From Amorphophallus konjac (taxonomy: Eukaryota; Streptophyta; Magnoliopsida; Alismatales; Araceae): DNA of 64,000 nt. Of this stretch, positions 22,422-33,173 are shown piece after piece (within the stretch, counting starts at the first letter, position 1; each line of letters starts with the position of its first letter). The stretch lies in assembly GCA_022559845.1 (NCBI GenBank), contig CM040118.1:162894331-162958330 (forward strand), given 5' to 3'. The notes beneath the pieces were generated by a model, which had not been told where the DNA came from, did not search any database, and was given only the letters and a program-made list of their open reading frames with translations. Both the position numbers and the translations under genes were made by a program.

Positions 22422-23534
22422 CTATCCTACAGACGAAGGGGAAACTAAGGAATGTACAGGAAAAGACCCCTCAGCGGAGGAGTAAAGAAGGTCACTCAAG
22501 GGACCTTGAATGAGTGGCCCGTAAGTCGGGGCACACTCGTGAGAGATGTAGGAGGTCTCCTCAAAGGAAATGCATTGTTGAGGAGTTTGAAAATTGACGT
22601 TTTTTTTTTCATTTTCATTTTCAATTACAAAACAATTGAAAGAACTTGGGGAATAAGAGGAGGGGACTATAGCTAAGGGGTTGTGGGGCTCATTGAGTAG
22701 ATCATGGTTGAAAATTCGGCACAGACTGAGAAACCCGCGCAAGAATGTGAGCAGAGAAGGTGACCTGGGAATATCATCAGACGAACGTCTGGCCCAGGAA
22801 AGAGTCAGCAGCAACGGCTGAGGAGAATGATTAGATAGAATGACGGAAAGCGATCCGTCAGTGGCAACGTCCTCTTGGCGAGGAAAACTTGGAATTTCGG
22901 CAATGTCAACGACATCTTTTGACATCTCGGAGATCAAAAGTGGCCCCTCTAAGTCCGGAGGCGAGAACATCTGCTGTAGCGCAATGGAAATGTCATGTAT
23001 ATCAAACCACTTGTTCCACTCGCAGTCCGGGTCACCGTGCTTCCCCTTCTTTGTAGTTCTCGAGCAGCTTTCAGCTAAATAGGCAATCTGCAATTTCCCA
23101 TGTGATTCTCGCGGGTAATCCCCCAACTGTATAACCGGACCCTTTCTGAAATGAGAGTACAAGGTCCATGTAAGAGGTCCCTCATATGCTTCAAGTGGCC
23201 CTTCAAAGCCTAGGCCGGCTCTAAGGGTTAACTTTGTCTTCTTTGGCAGCCTCAGTCTCCCTTGTAATTGTGCACCCAAGCCTTTGCCCTGTTGGTAGCC
23301 AATGTTTCTCATGATCTCCCATCCCTTAGAATGGGAAGGGTGACATGACTTTGATGCCTGAAACGGCTTTTGTGTTAAAGGGGTGCGACGAGGGTCACAC
23401 ACATCTAGCAGTGAAAGAATTGGCCGGTGAGTCGGCCAAACAGAAGGCAATGAGGTATTAATAGCATCCACTGTAGAAAAGATGGGCATGCTATTTACCT
23501 TGATAATCCAAGCCTTGTATGAAACTTTAAGCAC
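22422..23534 (-). pseudogene. G-patch-containing segment between protease and RT
   Basis: The frame follows the protease ORF through an apparent one-base deletion near 23520 (a TTT shortened in the LKF/SYK stretch), so it is the continuation of the polyprotein rather than an independent gene. Residues about 70-105 (GWEIMRNIGYQQGKGLG) form a G-patch: the glycine-rich GxGLG pattern with aromatic positions. G-patches bind RNA or stimulate DEAH helicases and are found at the protease end of some retroviral and plant retrotransposon polyproteins. The remainder is poorly conserved. The frame ends at 22422, 33 bases before the RT ORF opens. Confidence 0.7.
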
Positions 23535-24772
23535 TGATGATTGGTGGAAGGCACAGCATTCATAACCTCAATGTAAGGGCGGCCTAGTATGGCCTTGAAT
23601 GTGGGATCCATATCAAGGATATGGAATTTCGCAAAGACTGATGCAGGGCCCAATTCTACATTCAAGATGATCATCCCCATTGGTGGCTTTTTGCTATTGT
23701 CATAGGCCGTAACCGTAATTGATGAAGGCCTTATCTGTTCCGTGTCAACCCCACATAATTGGAGAGTGCTCATGGAGATCACGTTTATAGACGCACCAGT
23801 GTCCACCAAACATGGGTCTATAGATGCCCCATTGATCTTTACTGCAATACGTAAAGCATATTTTCGAGCCTCCTTGGGGGCAAGCTCATGGTGGTGAAAT
23901 ATGATAGCCGGTTGTGTATCAGTCGGCGTCAATACCGATGATATCTTCTCCACTGGGAGATCCTCATTTACCATAACCTTCTGAAGATACTCTATCAAGG
24001 CGTCCTGATGGGTTTTCGACCTCTTGATTAGCTCGAGAATGGAGATCCGAGCTGGCGTTTTATCCAAGTGTTTTAACAGGTCGTATTGTGTCCCGGGGAT
24101 AGACTCCTCTGGCTGCTCTTCAGTGTCTTTCTCTGGCTGAGACTGCTCGGGGACCTGACTGTTTTGTGGAAAAATCTGATGGAACATCCTTCCACTACGG
24201 AGCACCATGGCTTGTGGGTTTGGTGGCACCTCTACGAGATTAGGTATGGGATTTAGCAGGGGCTCAAGGGGTATTGGTGGAGGAACAGTTAACGAAACAT
24301 GGGCAATGGAAGGTGTAGGGGCTCTGATGAGTGGTTTGTTAGGTGGAGGTATGGTGGAAGTGGATGAGGTTTCGGATGGACGGTGGATGATTAGGGGTTT
24401 GGGAGGTGGAGGCATAGTAGATGTTGATGGGGCCCCGGATGGGCGGTGGGTGATGAGAGTTTTCGAGGGTAAAGGGGTTATGGTGGAGGTGGATGATGTT
24501 TGCTGAGGACTCAGTGGAAGGTTAACAGTAGGGATGCGGATGAGAGGACGTGACGGCGGTGGAAGTGGGTGAGGTATCACTGCGGGTTGTGCTACGGGTC
24601 GAGAATAGACAGGTGCGGGATGGACAAGGCATGGAGGTTGATTAGGAACATGATTGGCGACAAGGACAGAGCTACCTTTCGTATGCCAATCTTGCCCTCT
24701 TCCAACTTCCGAGAAGGAAGAGATGGGGTTGACTTGTTGGTGCGCCGGTAATGGATTTTGGAGGATGCCCAT
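23495..24772 (-). CDS. Proline-rich linker and aspartic protease (giant element)
   Basis: 425 codons. The first 190 are proline/serine/threonine-rich, with repeated PLIIHRPS-like words. Next comes a typical segment ending MVLRSGR, then the retropepsin-like domain with active site LVDTGASINVIS (residues 322-333) and the ILGRPYIEVMNAVPS motif. The catalytic DTG is intact. The frame breaks just after NHQCLKF by a one-base deletion, and the true continuation is the G-patch frame. The protease would cut the Gag-Pol polyprotein. Confidence 0.85.
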   Translation of the reverse strand: MGILQNPLPAHQQVNPISSFSEVGRGQDWHTKGSSVLVANHVPNQPPCLVHPAPVYSRPVAQPAVIPHPLPPPSRPLIRIPTVNLPLSPQQTSSTSTITPLPSKTLITHRPSGAPSTSTMPPPPKPLIIHRPSETSSTSTIPPPNKPLIRAPTPSIAHVSLTVPPPIPLEPLLNPIPNLVEVPPNPQAMVLRSGRMFHQIFPQNSQVPEQSQPEKDTEEQPEESIPGTQYDLLKHLDKTPARISILELIKRSKTHQDALIEYLQKVMVNEDLPVEKISSVLTPTDTQPAIIFHHHELAPKEARKYALRIAVKINGASIDPCLVDTGASINVISMSTLQLCGVDTEQIRPSSITVTAYDNSKKPPMGMIILNVELGPASVFAKFHILDMDPTFKAILGRPYIEVMNAVPSTNHQCLKFHTRLGLSR

Positions 24773-24814
24773 GTTTGGCTGTTGCTGTGGTGCCTGCTGA
24801 GGCTGTTGTTGTTG

Positions 24815-25090
24815 TTATTGTTGTTGTGGTTGTTGTTGCTGTTGTTGTTGTTGTTGCTGCTGCTGTCTAGGAGGAGGTCTCCTAGCCTTCATCATGGCGA
24901 CGTATCGCCTCATTTCATCCCAATCTATTTGATGTTCATCATTCATATCATAGATATAATCTCTAAAATGGAAATAATTTTCCCACTGTATGACCCGACT
25001 GTCTATGGAAGACACAATATCTAGAAGTGTCAAGGTTCGTGGGCCATATGGCTCTTTCCTTAGGCAAGGTGAGTATATTAGCAGCCATGA
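24815..25090 (-). pseudogene. gag: Gag C-terminal tail with polyglutamine, frame-shifted
   Basis: After the gag core the frame must shift by one near 24965-24975 to continue as ENYFHFRDYIYDMNDEHQ and a polyQ run coded by the CAA/CAG microsatellite at 24797-24866. The zinc-knuckle-like CVFHRQSGHTV lies just before the shift. Plus-strand leucine-rich frames here are antisense of the glutamine run. Confidence 0.7.
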
Positions 25091-26084
25091 GAGCATTAAA
25101 AATGTCCGACAACGACTCCGGCAAAGGTGGGTAGTGAGCTCTCCTAGGGCCGATCGGCCTCCTCTGTTGTTGGGGGCCATAATCCCCGGGTGGTGGAACC
25201 TGATTATATTGAGGAGGCCGCTGTTGTTGTTGTTGAGGATGGAAGGGTTGAGGCATATTGTTCTGGAGGAGATTGTTTTGTGGGGGAGGACGATAGGGTT
25301 GCTGACCTTGTTGGTCCTGATAAAAGGGGAATTGTGGAGCTTGTGGAGGCCTGGGGTTGGCTTGCCGGTTGGGATTGCCAACCGCACTCACCTGCTCATT
25401 CGTTACGACCCCTTCTATCACTCCACCTTGGGCACTCGTGCTTGGCTTCCTAAACACCTTTGGCTTTGGTGGCTCAAACATATGCATGCGGGGGGAATCT
25501 TTCAGCTGTGTTTGGATATATCGAGCCCTCTCATACAGTTCCTCCATAGTGGTGAGCTTGTTCATTGCCAGGACGTGTCTGAATTGCGGAGTGGCATTAG
25601 ACACGATCATCTTCACTTGTTCTAATTCCGAAATGGGGTCTCTCACTTTCTCTGCCAAGGATCTCCATCTATCAGCAAATTGGACGAAATCTTCGTCCGA
25701 CTTCATTTTCTCGGCCACTAGGTCGGTAATAGAAAGGGAGGGACCGACCCTATCCCGATATTTCTGTAGGAATTTCCGTTGCACTACGTCGAAGTTCTCA
25801 GCCTCACTCGGCTCTAGGGAATAGAACCATTCTAAGGCGGGGCCATCCAATGATCTCCTGAAGAGATATGCCAGGGATCTTTGATCGTTCTGCCAAAACG
25901 AGGACTCATACATAAAGTCCTTTAGATGAATGAAGGGGTTGCCTATGCCGGTGTACCGTCGGTACGTTGGCATTTCAGAAGGAGGGAGACTGAATACAGG
26001 AAGGATTGGTAAAGAGATCTCAGGCGCGGATTTGACATCCACAATCTTTTTGAAATCTCGAATTGTTCGTCCATCTTGTTCAGC
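24963..26084 (-). CDS. gag: Gag core (capsid-like retrotransposon gag domain)
   Basis: The frame from about 26082 reads AEQDGRTIRDF and continues into the 359-codon segment. It contains the retrotransposon gag domain (Pfam Retrotrans_gag type) with FIHLKDFMYESSF, ALEWFYSLEPSE and a FADRWRSLA segment. Proline/glutamine-rich sequence follows, then a partial zinc knuckle (CVFHRQSGH). A TAG stop just upstream (about 26083-26085) separates it from the N-terminal part. Gag forms the particle that packages the element RNA. Confidence 0.85.
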   Translation of the reverse strand, partial: AEQDGRTIRDFKKIVDVKSAPEISLPILPVFSLPPSEMPTYRRYTGIGNPFIHLKDFMYESSFWQNDQRSLAYLFRRSLDGPALEWFYSLEPSEAENFDVVQRKFLQKYRDRVGPSLSITDLVAEKMKSDEDFVQFADRWRSLAEKVRDPISELEQVKMIVSNATPQFRHVLAMNKLTTMEELYERARYIQTQLKDSPRMHMFEPPKPKVFRKPSTSAQGGVIEGVVTNEQVSAVGNPNRQANPRPPQAPQFPFYQDQQGQQPYRPPPQNNLLQNNMPQPFHPQQQQQRPPQYNQVPPPGDYGPQQQRRPIGPRRAHYPPLPESLSDIFNALMAANILTLPKERAIWPTNLDTSRYCVFHRQSGHTVGKLFPF

Positions 26085-26744
26085 CTATGAAGGAGAGATT
26101 GAGTGACCTCCTCGTAAGGAGCAGGTTGTGGTGGCCACTGAGGCCTTGCGGAAGCCTGAGAAGGGAATTCCGGATGAGTGGACGTTGTGGCATGTCAGTA
26201 AACGGAACTGACTGAAATGTTGTATGAGGAATTGGCGGAACCTGAGACTGGGAGGTAATTGGAAAGAGGGAGGTTGCAGACGTTGTGGCATATCAGTAAA
26301 TGGAATTGACTGAAATGTTGTATGAGGAATTGGTGGAACTTGAGACTGGGGAGGTAATTGGAAAGAGGGAGGTTGCAGACTTGTCTGCACAAGAGGGAAT
26401 GAGGAAGGGATTGCATGTGCAGGCTCTTGAGTAGGAGAGCAACTGGTGTTGGGTTTTGAGGAGTAGAATCAACAGACTTCCCTTTTAGATGGCCTGAAAG
26501 GCTCGGACCTGATCGGGATTGAGCTGTGTGTTCGCGAGGACACCTAGTAGGAGGAAATATCTTGCGGCGTGGATGCTTCCCCGACGGTGGTTCGCACCTC
26601 ATATGAGGGCTCACGGGAGGAACCTGCGTCCTCAGCAGGGACATGTGTCCCCTGGTGACTCGGGGTCAGATTCTGACCGTTCCCGGACATTTCTTGATCT
26701 TTTTCGGAATGCGAGATTTTGCCAGAACGCAATATCATACACAC
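26085..26744 (-). pseudogene. gag: Gag N-terminal region, disrupted, with a duplicated segment of about 104 bp
   Basis: Starts with MILRSGKISHSEKDQE (ATG near 26738), a common type of N-terminus in this clade. The reading frame is broken several times, including a TAG near 26545. A segment of about 104 bp coding LQPPSFQLPP and FQSIPFTDMPQR words is directly repeated (about 26170-26275 and 26276-26385). The copies differ by one G in a GGGG/GGG run, which shifts the frame between them. Confidence 0.65.
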
Positions 26745-27344
26745 TCAAACCAATAACAAAGATTAACAAACAAGTTGATGTTTAACGCCTTTTTTTCTTT
26801 TTCTTTTCCCTTTTTTTCTTTTTTCTAATCTAATGTTCACACCACAGGAGGGACCCTAGTTGCAATATTGGTTTCCGCCGTGTCATCTAAGGACACTCGA
26901 CTCACCACGAATGGGTTGACTATCTCTAGGGAACTTCAGTGGTACAACCAGCCCAGTGAACGAAGAGGGAATCCTTCGATGTCGGGGACTTACGGAGGTC
27001 TCAATGAAGGAGATCCTAATCCGTCGAGAGGAATTCCCGATGGAGAGTCCTTCCTTCACCAAGAAAGGGTGATCCTAAAAAAAGGAATGAAAAAAAAAAT
27101 AAAAATAAAAATAAAAGGGGGATGATATGCAATGCAGTGCTGAATTTAACAAGAGATATATAAACAGACAACAAATATATACAACAAAAGAAATTAAACA
27201 AGCATCACAACACTCCTTTTCCGTAACAACACGACTCTATTTAGATCTTACAAGGGACTGTGGAAGAATGCACGTAGTGAACGAAGGATGAAATTGGGAT
27301 GACAAAGTACTATTGGGGAGACAAATGTAATGCGTAAGCGCAAT

Positions 27345-27640
27345 CAGGAGGGGCACACATGGGTGCCGAAAGGAGAGGGCACACGGGGGTGCCGAAAGGA
27401 GGGGGGGCACACGTGGGTGCACGAGACAACGTCGACCTCTTAAGTAACCACAAGGGACCGGGGGAGTGCACGGGGTGCACGAGGGGAGTAGGCGCACGTG
27501 GGCGCAATAGGGAAAGGCACACGTGAGTGCCGAAAGGAGGGACACGCGTGGGTGTCAAGAGGAAAAGTCACTGTGGGTGCCAAAAGTGGGCACGCGTGGG
27601 CGCAATAGGAAAAGGCACTGTAGGTGCCAAAAGCTTGTGG
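27345..27640. repeat. Degenerate GC-rich array (CACGTGGGTGC motif)
   Basis: Irregular copies of about 25-30 bp around GGCACACGTGGGTGCCGAAAG, with variants. They lie in the leader of the giant element. No coding function assigned. Confidence 0.65.
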
Positions 27641-28445
27641 GCAACCAAAGAAAGCAAAAAAAGATGTCCCACTGTGATCGCCAATAAGGTGTAGACGGCG
27701 GAGATCGTCCACCCTCGGGGGGGTAAGAGAGGATAGTGATGAAAGGCTAGAGAAAAGTGAGAAGTGAACGGTTGAGATCGTCCACTCCGAATGCAAGAGA
27801 GGGTAGTGATGAAAAGTGAGGGAAGGGTAATGAAAAACCCGTCCTAAAAGGAGCCTGCTAGTGAGACACAGTAAAATCTGAACTTACCCCAATTTATGGT
27901 ACAGGGCGGAGATAGGGACCCGAAGGTCCTCTCGCGCAAACTAACTCCCTCTTCAACATGCGTAACCCGTTGCTTCGGGAGTAGCTTTAGAGATACCAAA
28001 TATTAGGGTATGACGTAAGGTGACTTTGGGTAACAAGCGAAATGCAAAGTGTTGATGCGAACAATGGTAATGATGAAGGGAGCGGCGTAAGAATGAGGAG
28101 TGAGGGGTACTAACTTAACAGCGAAAGCTGGAGAAGGTCCGACGGGAGTCGTTTCCACAGATTCAGGAGTGAGTGATACACAAAATAAAGATACACCACA
28201 TTATAACAAAATGTTAATATCACGAAACGATAATAGCAACATGAACTAGGCAAACTAACTATAACAGGATATCACTTAACAGATCGGGATGACAGTAGTA
28301 TGAACAACATGAACCGCCACTGGCCATTGGCCTTTGCGGTGTTTTATAAGAAATATGAGAGTAACAAGAGCAATTGACAGAATGAGAAGCATGAAAGAAG
28401 CCCTCGCGAGGAACTGGTTCCGTCAACGGGGCTGGGACGGAGAAC

Positions 28446-29187
28446 AAGAAATAAAACCGCCGCGAGGAACGGATTCCTTGATCGGGGTTGGAATGAAAGT
28501 ACATAAGATGAAACCACCGCGAGGAACGGATTCCTTGATCGGGGTTGGAACGAAAGTATAAAAAATAAAACCACCGCGAGGAACGGATTCCTTGATCGGG
28601 GTTGGAACGAAAGTACAGAAAATGAAACCACTGCGAGCAACGGGTTCCTTGATCGGAGTTGGAACGAAAGTACAGAAAATGAAACCACCGCGAGGAACAG
28701 GTTCCTTGATCGGGGTTGGAACGAAAGTATAGAAAATGAAACCACCGCGAGGAACGGATTCTTTGATCGGGGTTGGAACGAAAGTGCAGAAAATGAAACC
28801 ACCGCGAGGAACGGATTCCTTGATCGGGGTTGGGACGAAAGTACAGAAAATGATACCACCGCGAGGAACGGGTTCCTTGATCGGGGTTGGAACGAAAATA
28901 CAGAAAATGAAACCACCGCGAGGAACGGATTCCTTGATCGGGGTTGGAACAAAAGTACAGAAAATGAAACCGCCGCGAGGAACAGGTTCCTTGATCGGGG
29001 TTGGGACGAAAGTACAGAAAATGAAACCACCACGAGGAACGGGTTCCTTGAGCGGGGTTGGAACGAACGTACAAAAAATGAAACCGCCGCGAGGAACGGA
29101 TTCCTTGATCGGGGTTGGAACGAAAGTACAGGAAATGAAACCACCGCGAGGAACGGATTCCTTGATCGGGGTTGGAACATGAATTAA
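28446..29187. repeat. 57-bp tandem array, 13 copies, in the leader
   Basis: Thirteen copies spaced exactly 57 bp apart (for example at 28513, 28570 and 28627), each centred on CCACCGCGAGGAACGG and CTTGATCGGGGTTGG. Since 57 is 3 x 19 and the unit lacks stops in several frames, one plus frame (repeat KMKPPRGTDSLIGVGTKVQ) and three minus frames stay open for 148-411 codons. The near-constant nucleotide sequence and the lack of a preferred frame argue for a DNA or RNA repeat rather than a protein. Its location just after the 5' LTR is that of an untranslated leader. Confidence 0.9.
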
Positions 29188-29340
29188 ATAGGGAGGGGAA
29201 CCGCCGCGGGGATGGTCCTCCGCGCGGGTGAGAATAAAGTAAAGAATTAACACAACAGGAGTAAGGAGGGTGTGATCGCCAGAGGTAGTGTACCTCAAAA
29301 TAGGAGAATGATCGCGTCTTGCCTCCAGGCAACGGGATGA

Positions 29341-32300
29341 TGTGAGTTTCTTCTTCCTCTTCCTTCGACTGGCCGACGGAGAGGGCTTCCTTTGGTTATC
29401 GTTGCAAAACACAGCAGACGAAACAAATGGACGGTGGATTAGAATGAAAGTAGTGTAGTACCGATCCCTCGATATGAAAATAGCAGAGTCATGTTCAAAC
29501 GCGCACCTGGTTGGTGTTGTTTGAAACCCCTTTAGAACTAAAGGTTGGAAAATGATATGATGAAATGCACACCGAAATATTCTCAATGAGGGGATTGTAT
29601 TACAAACATAATGATGAGTGATGCATGCAAAAGAATTAACAAACCGAACATAATGCAAAAGGAGAGAAATGCTTATTGGTAGGTGCCGATGACAGTTTTC
29701 GGAAGAAGCATCGTTAACACGAACACAGCACGACCGAGGGCCTTCAAAACAGACTTCAGAAACTGGTTAAGCTGAGCACAAGCACACACGTATACATATA
29801 TATATATGAGTAGTAAATATACTTACATAAACATATACATAAACATATTAAACAATTTACACATATTTACATAAACATATATAAATATATACATAAACTG
29901 GTCGAAATAAAAGAATGGGAATTTGAGAGAGAAGGAGAGAAAGAGAGGGAGAGAACTTGTTCTCTCTCTTTTTTTTTAGAATTTTTTTATATCTTAGATC
30001 TAGAGGTAAGAAAATATAAGGATGAGGAAAGAAAAGGACAGAAAGGAGAAAAACAAGATTAAAAAAATAGATATATATTATACAAAAGAAAGGAAAAAAA
30101 TGGAGGGAGAGAGAGATCGAGAGAGGGAGAGAGAGAGAGAGTGAGACGGAGAGGTGGAGAAGAGAAAGAGACGGAGGGGGGGAGAGGAGAGAGAGAGACA
30201 GAGGAGAGACGGAGGGGGAGAGAAAGAGAGAGAGAGGGGGCGTGTGAGAGAGAGAGGGGAAGAAAGAGGGAGAGAGACGGTGGGAGGGGGAGAGTGAGAC
30301 GTAGAGAGAGGGAGAGAAAGACGGAGGGGGGAGAGAGAAAAAGAGAGAGAGGGAGGAGAGACGGAGGGGGGACCACGGCGAGAGGAAGAGAGAGGATAAT
30401 AAAAAAATTAAAAAGAGAGAGAGAGAGAGAGAGGGACGGTGGAGGAGACGGAGGAGGTGGAGAGAGGGAAGCAGTGAGAGGAGAAAGAGAACGGGAGAGA
30501 GGGAGAAAAGGATAATAAAAATAATAATAAAAAAATAAAAGAAAGAGAACGTGGGGGAGAGATCGAGAGAGAGAGAGAGACGGTGGGAGGGGGGAAGAAT
30601 GAGAAGCAGAGAGAGGGAGAGGGATGAAGAAAATAAAATAAAAAAAGGGGATGACTGAAAGAGAGAAAAACAGAGAGATTGGGTTTGGGAGAAAAGACGT
30701 GGGAGAGAGAAGAGAGGGAGGGAAAGAAGACGAAATAAAAAAATCAAAAAAAAGGCACAGAATGAGAGAGTTCGAGATAGAGAGAAAGGGGGAGAAATAA
30801 GATAAAAAAAAGTGACGATGAGAGATTAGTGGGGAGAGAGAACGTGAGAGGAAGAAGAGAGGGAGGGAAAGAAGAGGGAGAAAGAGAGGGAGTTGGAAAG
30901 GAAAAAAATAATTAAAAAAAGGTAAAAGGATCGAGAGAGAGTGGAGACGGTGGGAGGAAGAGAGAGAAAAAGAGAGGGAGAGAGAGAGAGGGAGAAACGA
31001 GGGGAGGGGATGGCAGGCGGCAGTTGCAGAGGAAGGCGACGGCGGCTTCGTAACGGTCACGCCGACGGAGGGGGGGCACGACGGCGGAGGTGGCCAGTGT
31101 GTGGACGACGATGGCGACCGGCAGGGTGCTCCGGTGGCAGCGGCTGGTCGCAGTGGTGTTGGCCGTCGGCGGTCCGACGGTGACGACAGCGGAAACATGG
31201 GGGAGCTTCACAACGAACGGGGGGTGGTCGAGGGTGGCTGCCGTGGGTTCACAGCGGCGGCGGTGTGAGGGTGTACTGTGGTGCGGTGGTTTGGTGGCTG
31301 CAGAGGAGAGAAAGAGAAAAAGAGAGGGGAGGCAGTGGAGGTGACGGTGGTGGCCGGAGGATGGCAGCGGCGGTTGACGGTGGTCGGAGGGAGGCGGCGT
31401 TGTGGACATGGGTGTGGTGACGGGGAGAGGAGCTGTGGTGGAGGGCGTCGTGGGCAGTTAACAGAGGGAGAGGGGGAGAGGAAAAAGGAGCTGGGTTCGT
31501 GGGTGTTCGCCTGGGGAAAAGGGAGGAGGGTGGAGGCTTGTGGCTGCGAAGTGGGGTGCTGTGTGAGAAAAGGGAGAGAGAGAGAGAGAGCCAGAGAGCC
31601 GTGAGAGGGTGTTGGCCAAGGAGGATCCGAGGGACGAGATGGGGTTGGCAGAGAAGTGTGTCGTGTGTGTTGTGCCTTGGTGGAGAGGGGTGTGTGCAGT
31701 GTGTGTCTGTATGTGCCGTGGTGGAGAGGGTGAGAACAGTGAGTGGGGTGTGGGTGTGTGCAGCGAGAGTGAGGGTGAGAACAGTGAGAAGGGGGTTACG
31801 TGAGAGAGAGAGAGAGGGAAGAAAATAGAGAGAGAGAAAGATACGTGAGGATGTAACGTAGTCAATGTATAGACACAATGTATAGACTTTGAGAGGTAGT
31901 CAATAGAGAAAGAGACGTGAGGATGATTAGGAGGAAACCAATGTATAGACTTTGAGAGGATGTACAGACTTTGTGAAGCCAATGTATAGACTTTGAACTT
32001 TGTAACGTAGGTAAAGATAGGAACGTATAGACTTTAAGGAAGCCAATGCATAGACTTTGAGAGGATGTACAGACTTTGTGAAGCCAATGTGTAGACTTTG
32101 AGGAATGTACAGACTTTGTAACGTAGGTAAAGATAAGAACGTATAGACTTTGAGGAAGCCAATGTATAGACTTTGAGAGGATGTACAGACTTGGTGAAGC
32201 CAATGTATAGACTTTGAGGAAGCCAATGTATAGACTTTGAGGGTGTACAGACTTTGTAAAGCCAATGTATAGACTTTGAGGAAGCCAATGTATAGACTTT

Positions 32301-33173
32301 GAGGACGTACAGACTTTGTGAAGCCAATGTATAGACTTTGAGGAAGTCAATGTATAGACTTTGAGGATGTACAGACTTTGTGAAGCCAATGTATAAACTT
32401 TGAGGAAGCCAATGTATAGACTTTGAGGACGTACAAACTTTGTGAAGCCAATGTATAGACTTTGAGGATGCCAATGTATAGACTTTGAGTGAATGTGGAG
32501 ATGAATGTATAGACTTGGAGGAATGTATAGACTTTGGAGATGAATGTATAGACTTGGAGTGAATGTATAGACTTTGGAGATGAATGTATAGACTTGGAGG
32601 AATGTATAGACTTTGGAGATGAATGTATAGACTTGGAGTGAATGTGGAGATGAATGTATAGACTTGGAGTGAATGTATAGACTTTGGAGATACATGGATT
32701 TAGGGACTATATAGACTTTGGAGAATGTACAGACTTGCTATGTATAGACTTGGTGGGAATGTATAGACTTGCTAAGCTGAACGTACAGACTTGCCAGCTG
32801 CAACGTACAGACTTGCTAAGCTGAACGTACAGACTTGCCAGCTGAACGTACAGACTTGCTAAGCTGAACGTACAGACTTGCTGCAACGTACAGACTTGCT
32901 AAGCTGAACGTATACAGACTTGCTGCAACGTATAGACTTTGAACGTACAGACTTACTGCAACGTACAGACTTTGAACGTACAGACTTGCTGCAACGTACA
33001 GACTTGAACGTACAGACTTGCTGCAACGTACAGACTTTGACGTACAGACTTGCTGCAAGTCATCAAAGCAAAAATGCTTAATCACCCACATGAATCAAAT
33101 GCGTGAGTCATTTTAGGGCATCACGGTGTAATATGAGGTCTACCCAGGAAAACGTGAAAATGGCGTGTCTACA
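29341..33173 (-). repeat. 5' LTR of the giant element (right copy, 3833 bp)
   Basis: Direct repeat of 2864-6631 with the same internal order: 600 bp of ordinary sequence, GA tract (29921-30997), GC-rich part, GTAYAGACTT arrays (31859-33060). The last array is longer than in the left LTR and contains extra CTAAGCTGAACGTACAGACTTG units, so array length has changed since insertion. It ends TCTACA at 33173. Confidence 0.85.

Larger units (their letters stand above)
26745..29340 (-). other. Long leader of the giant element, between 5' LTR and gag
   Basis: About 2.6 kb without a supported gene. On the minus strand it runs from the LTR edge at 29340 through the 57-bp array, a quieter part (27650-28440), a GC-rich degenerate array (27345-27640) and a segment at 26930-27070 that resembles 54890-55025. 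Directly next to the LTR the minus strand reads TCATCCCGTTGCCTGG. Its core CCGTTGCC recalls the tRNA-Asp type primer site of many gypsy elements, but the TGG start is lost, so the PBS is uncertain. Confidence 0.55.
2864..33173 (-). mobile_element. Giant Tat-lineage Ty3/gypsy LTR retrotransposon with antisense PMD-like genes
   Basis: The element is bounded by two direct LTR copies (2864-6631 and 29341-33173) that on the minus strand start TGTAGACACG and end AACTCACA. Read on the minus strand the order is: 5' LTR; leader with a 57-bp tandem array; gag; polyQ and zinc-knuckle region; aspartic protease; G-patch ORF; RT, RNase H, second RNase H, integrase; spacer; two genes in the opposite direction; PPT-like CCAGGCGGGGCAGC; 3' LTR. 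The second RNase H domain defines the Tat clade (Ogre/Retand/Grande relatives). The interior is about 22.7 kb, including a 3.45 kb tandem duplication at its 3' side. Gag, pro and pol carry frameshifts and stops, so this copy is not autonomous. No matching target duplication was found (CACAA at 2859-2863, GTATA at 33174-33178). Confidence 0.85.

Noticed and set aside
24758..25024. Plus-strand frame beginning with a long leucine run
   Set aside because: Antisense of the polyglutamine run of gag.
28259..29658. Minus-strand frames of 278-411 codons and a plus-strand frame of 148 codons over the 57-bp array
   Set aside because: A stop-free unit of 57 bp opens several frames at once, and no frame shows codon-level conservation above the DNA itself. 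Treated as a leader repeat.
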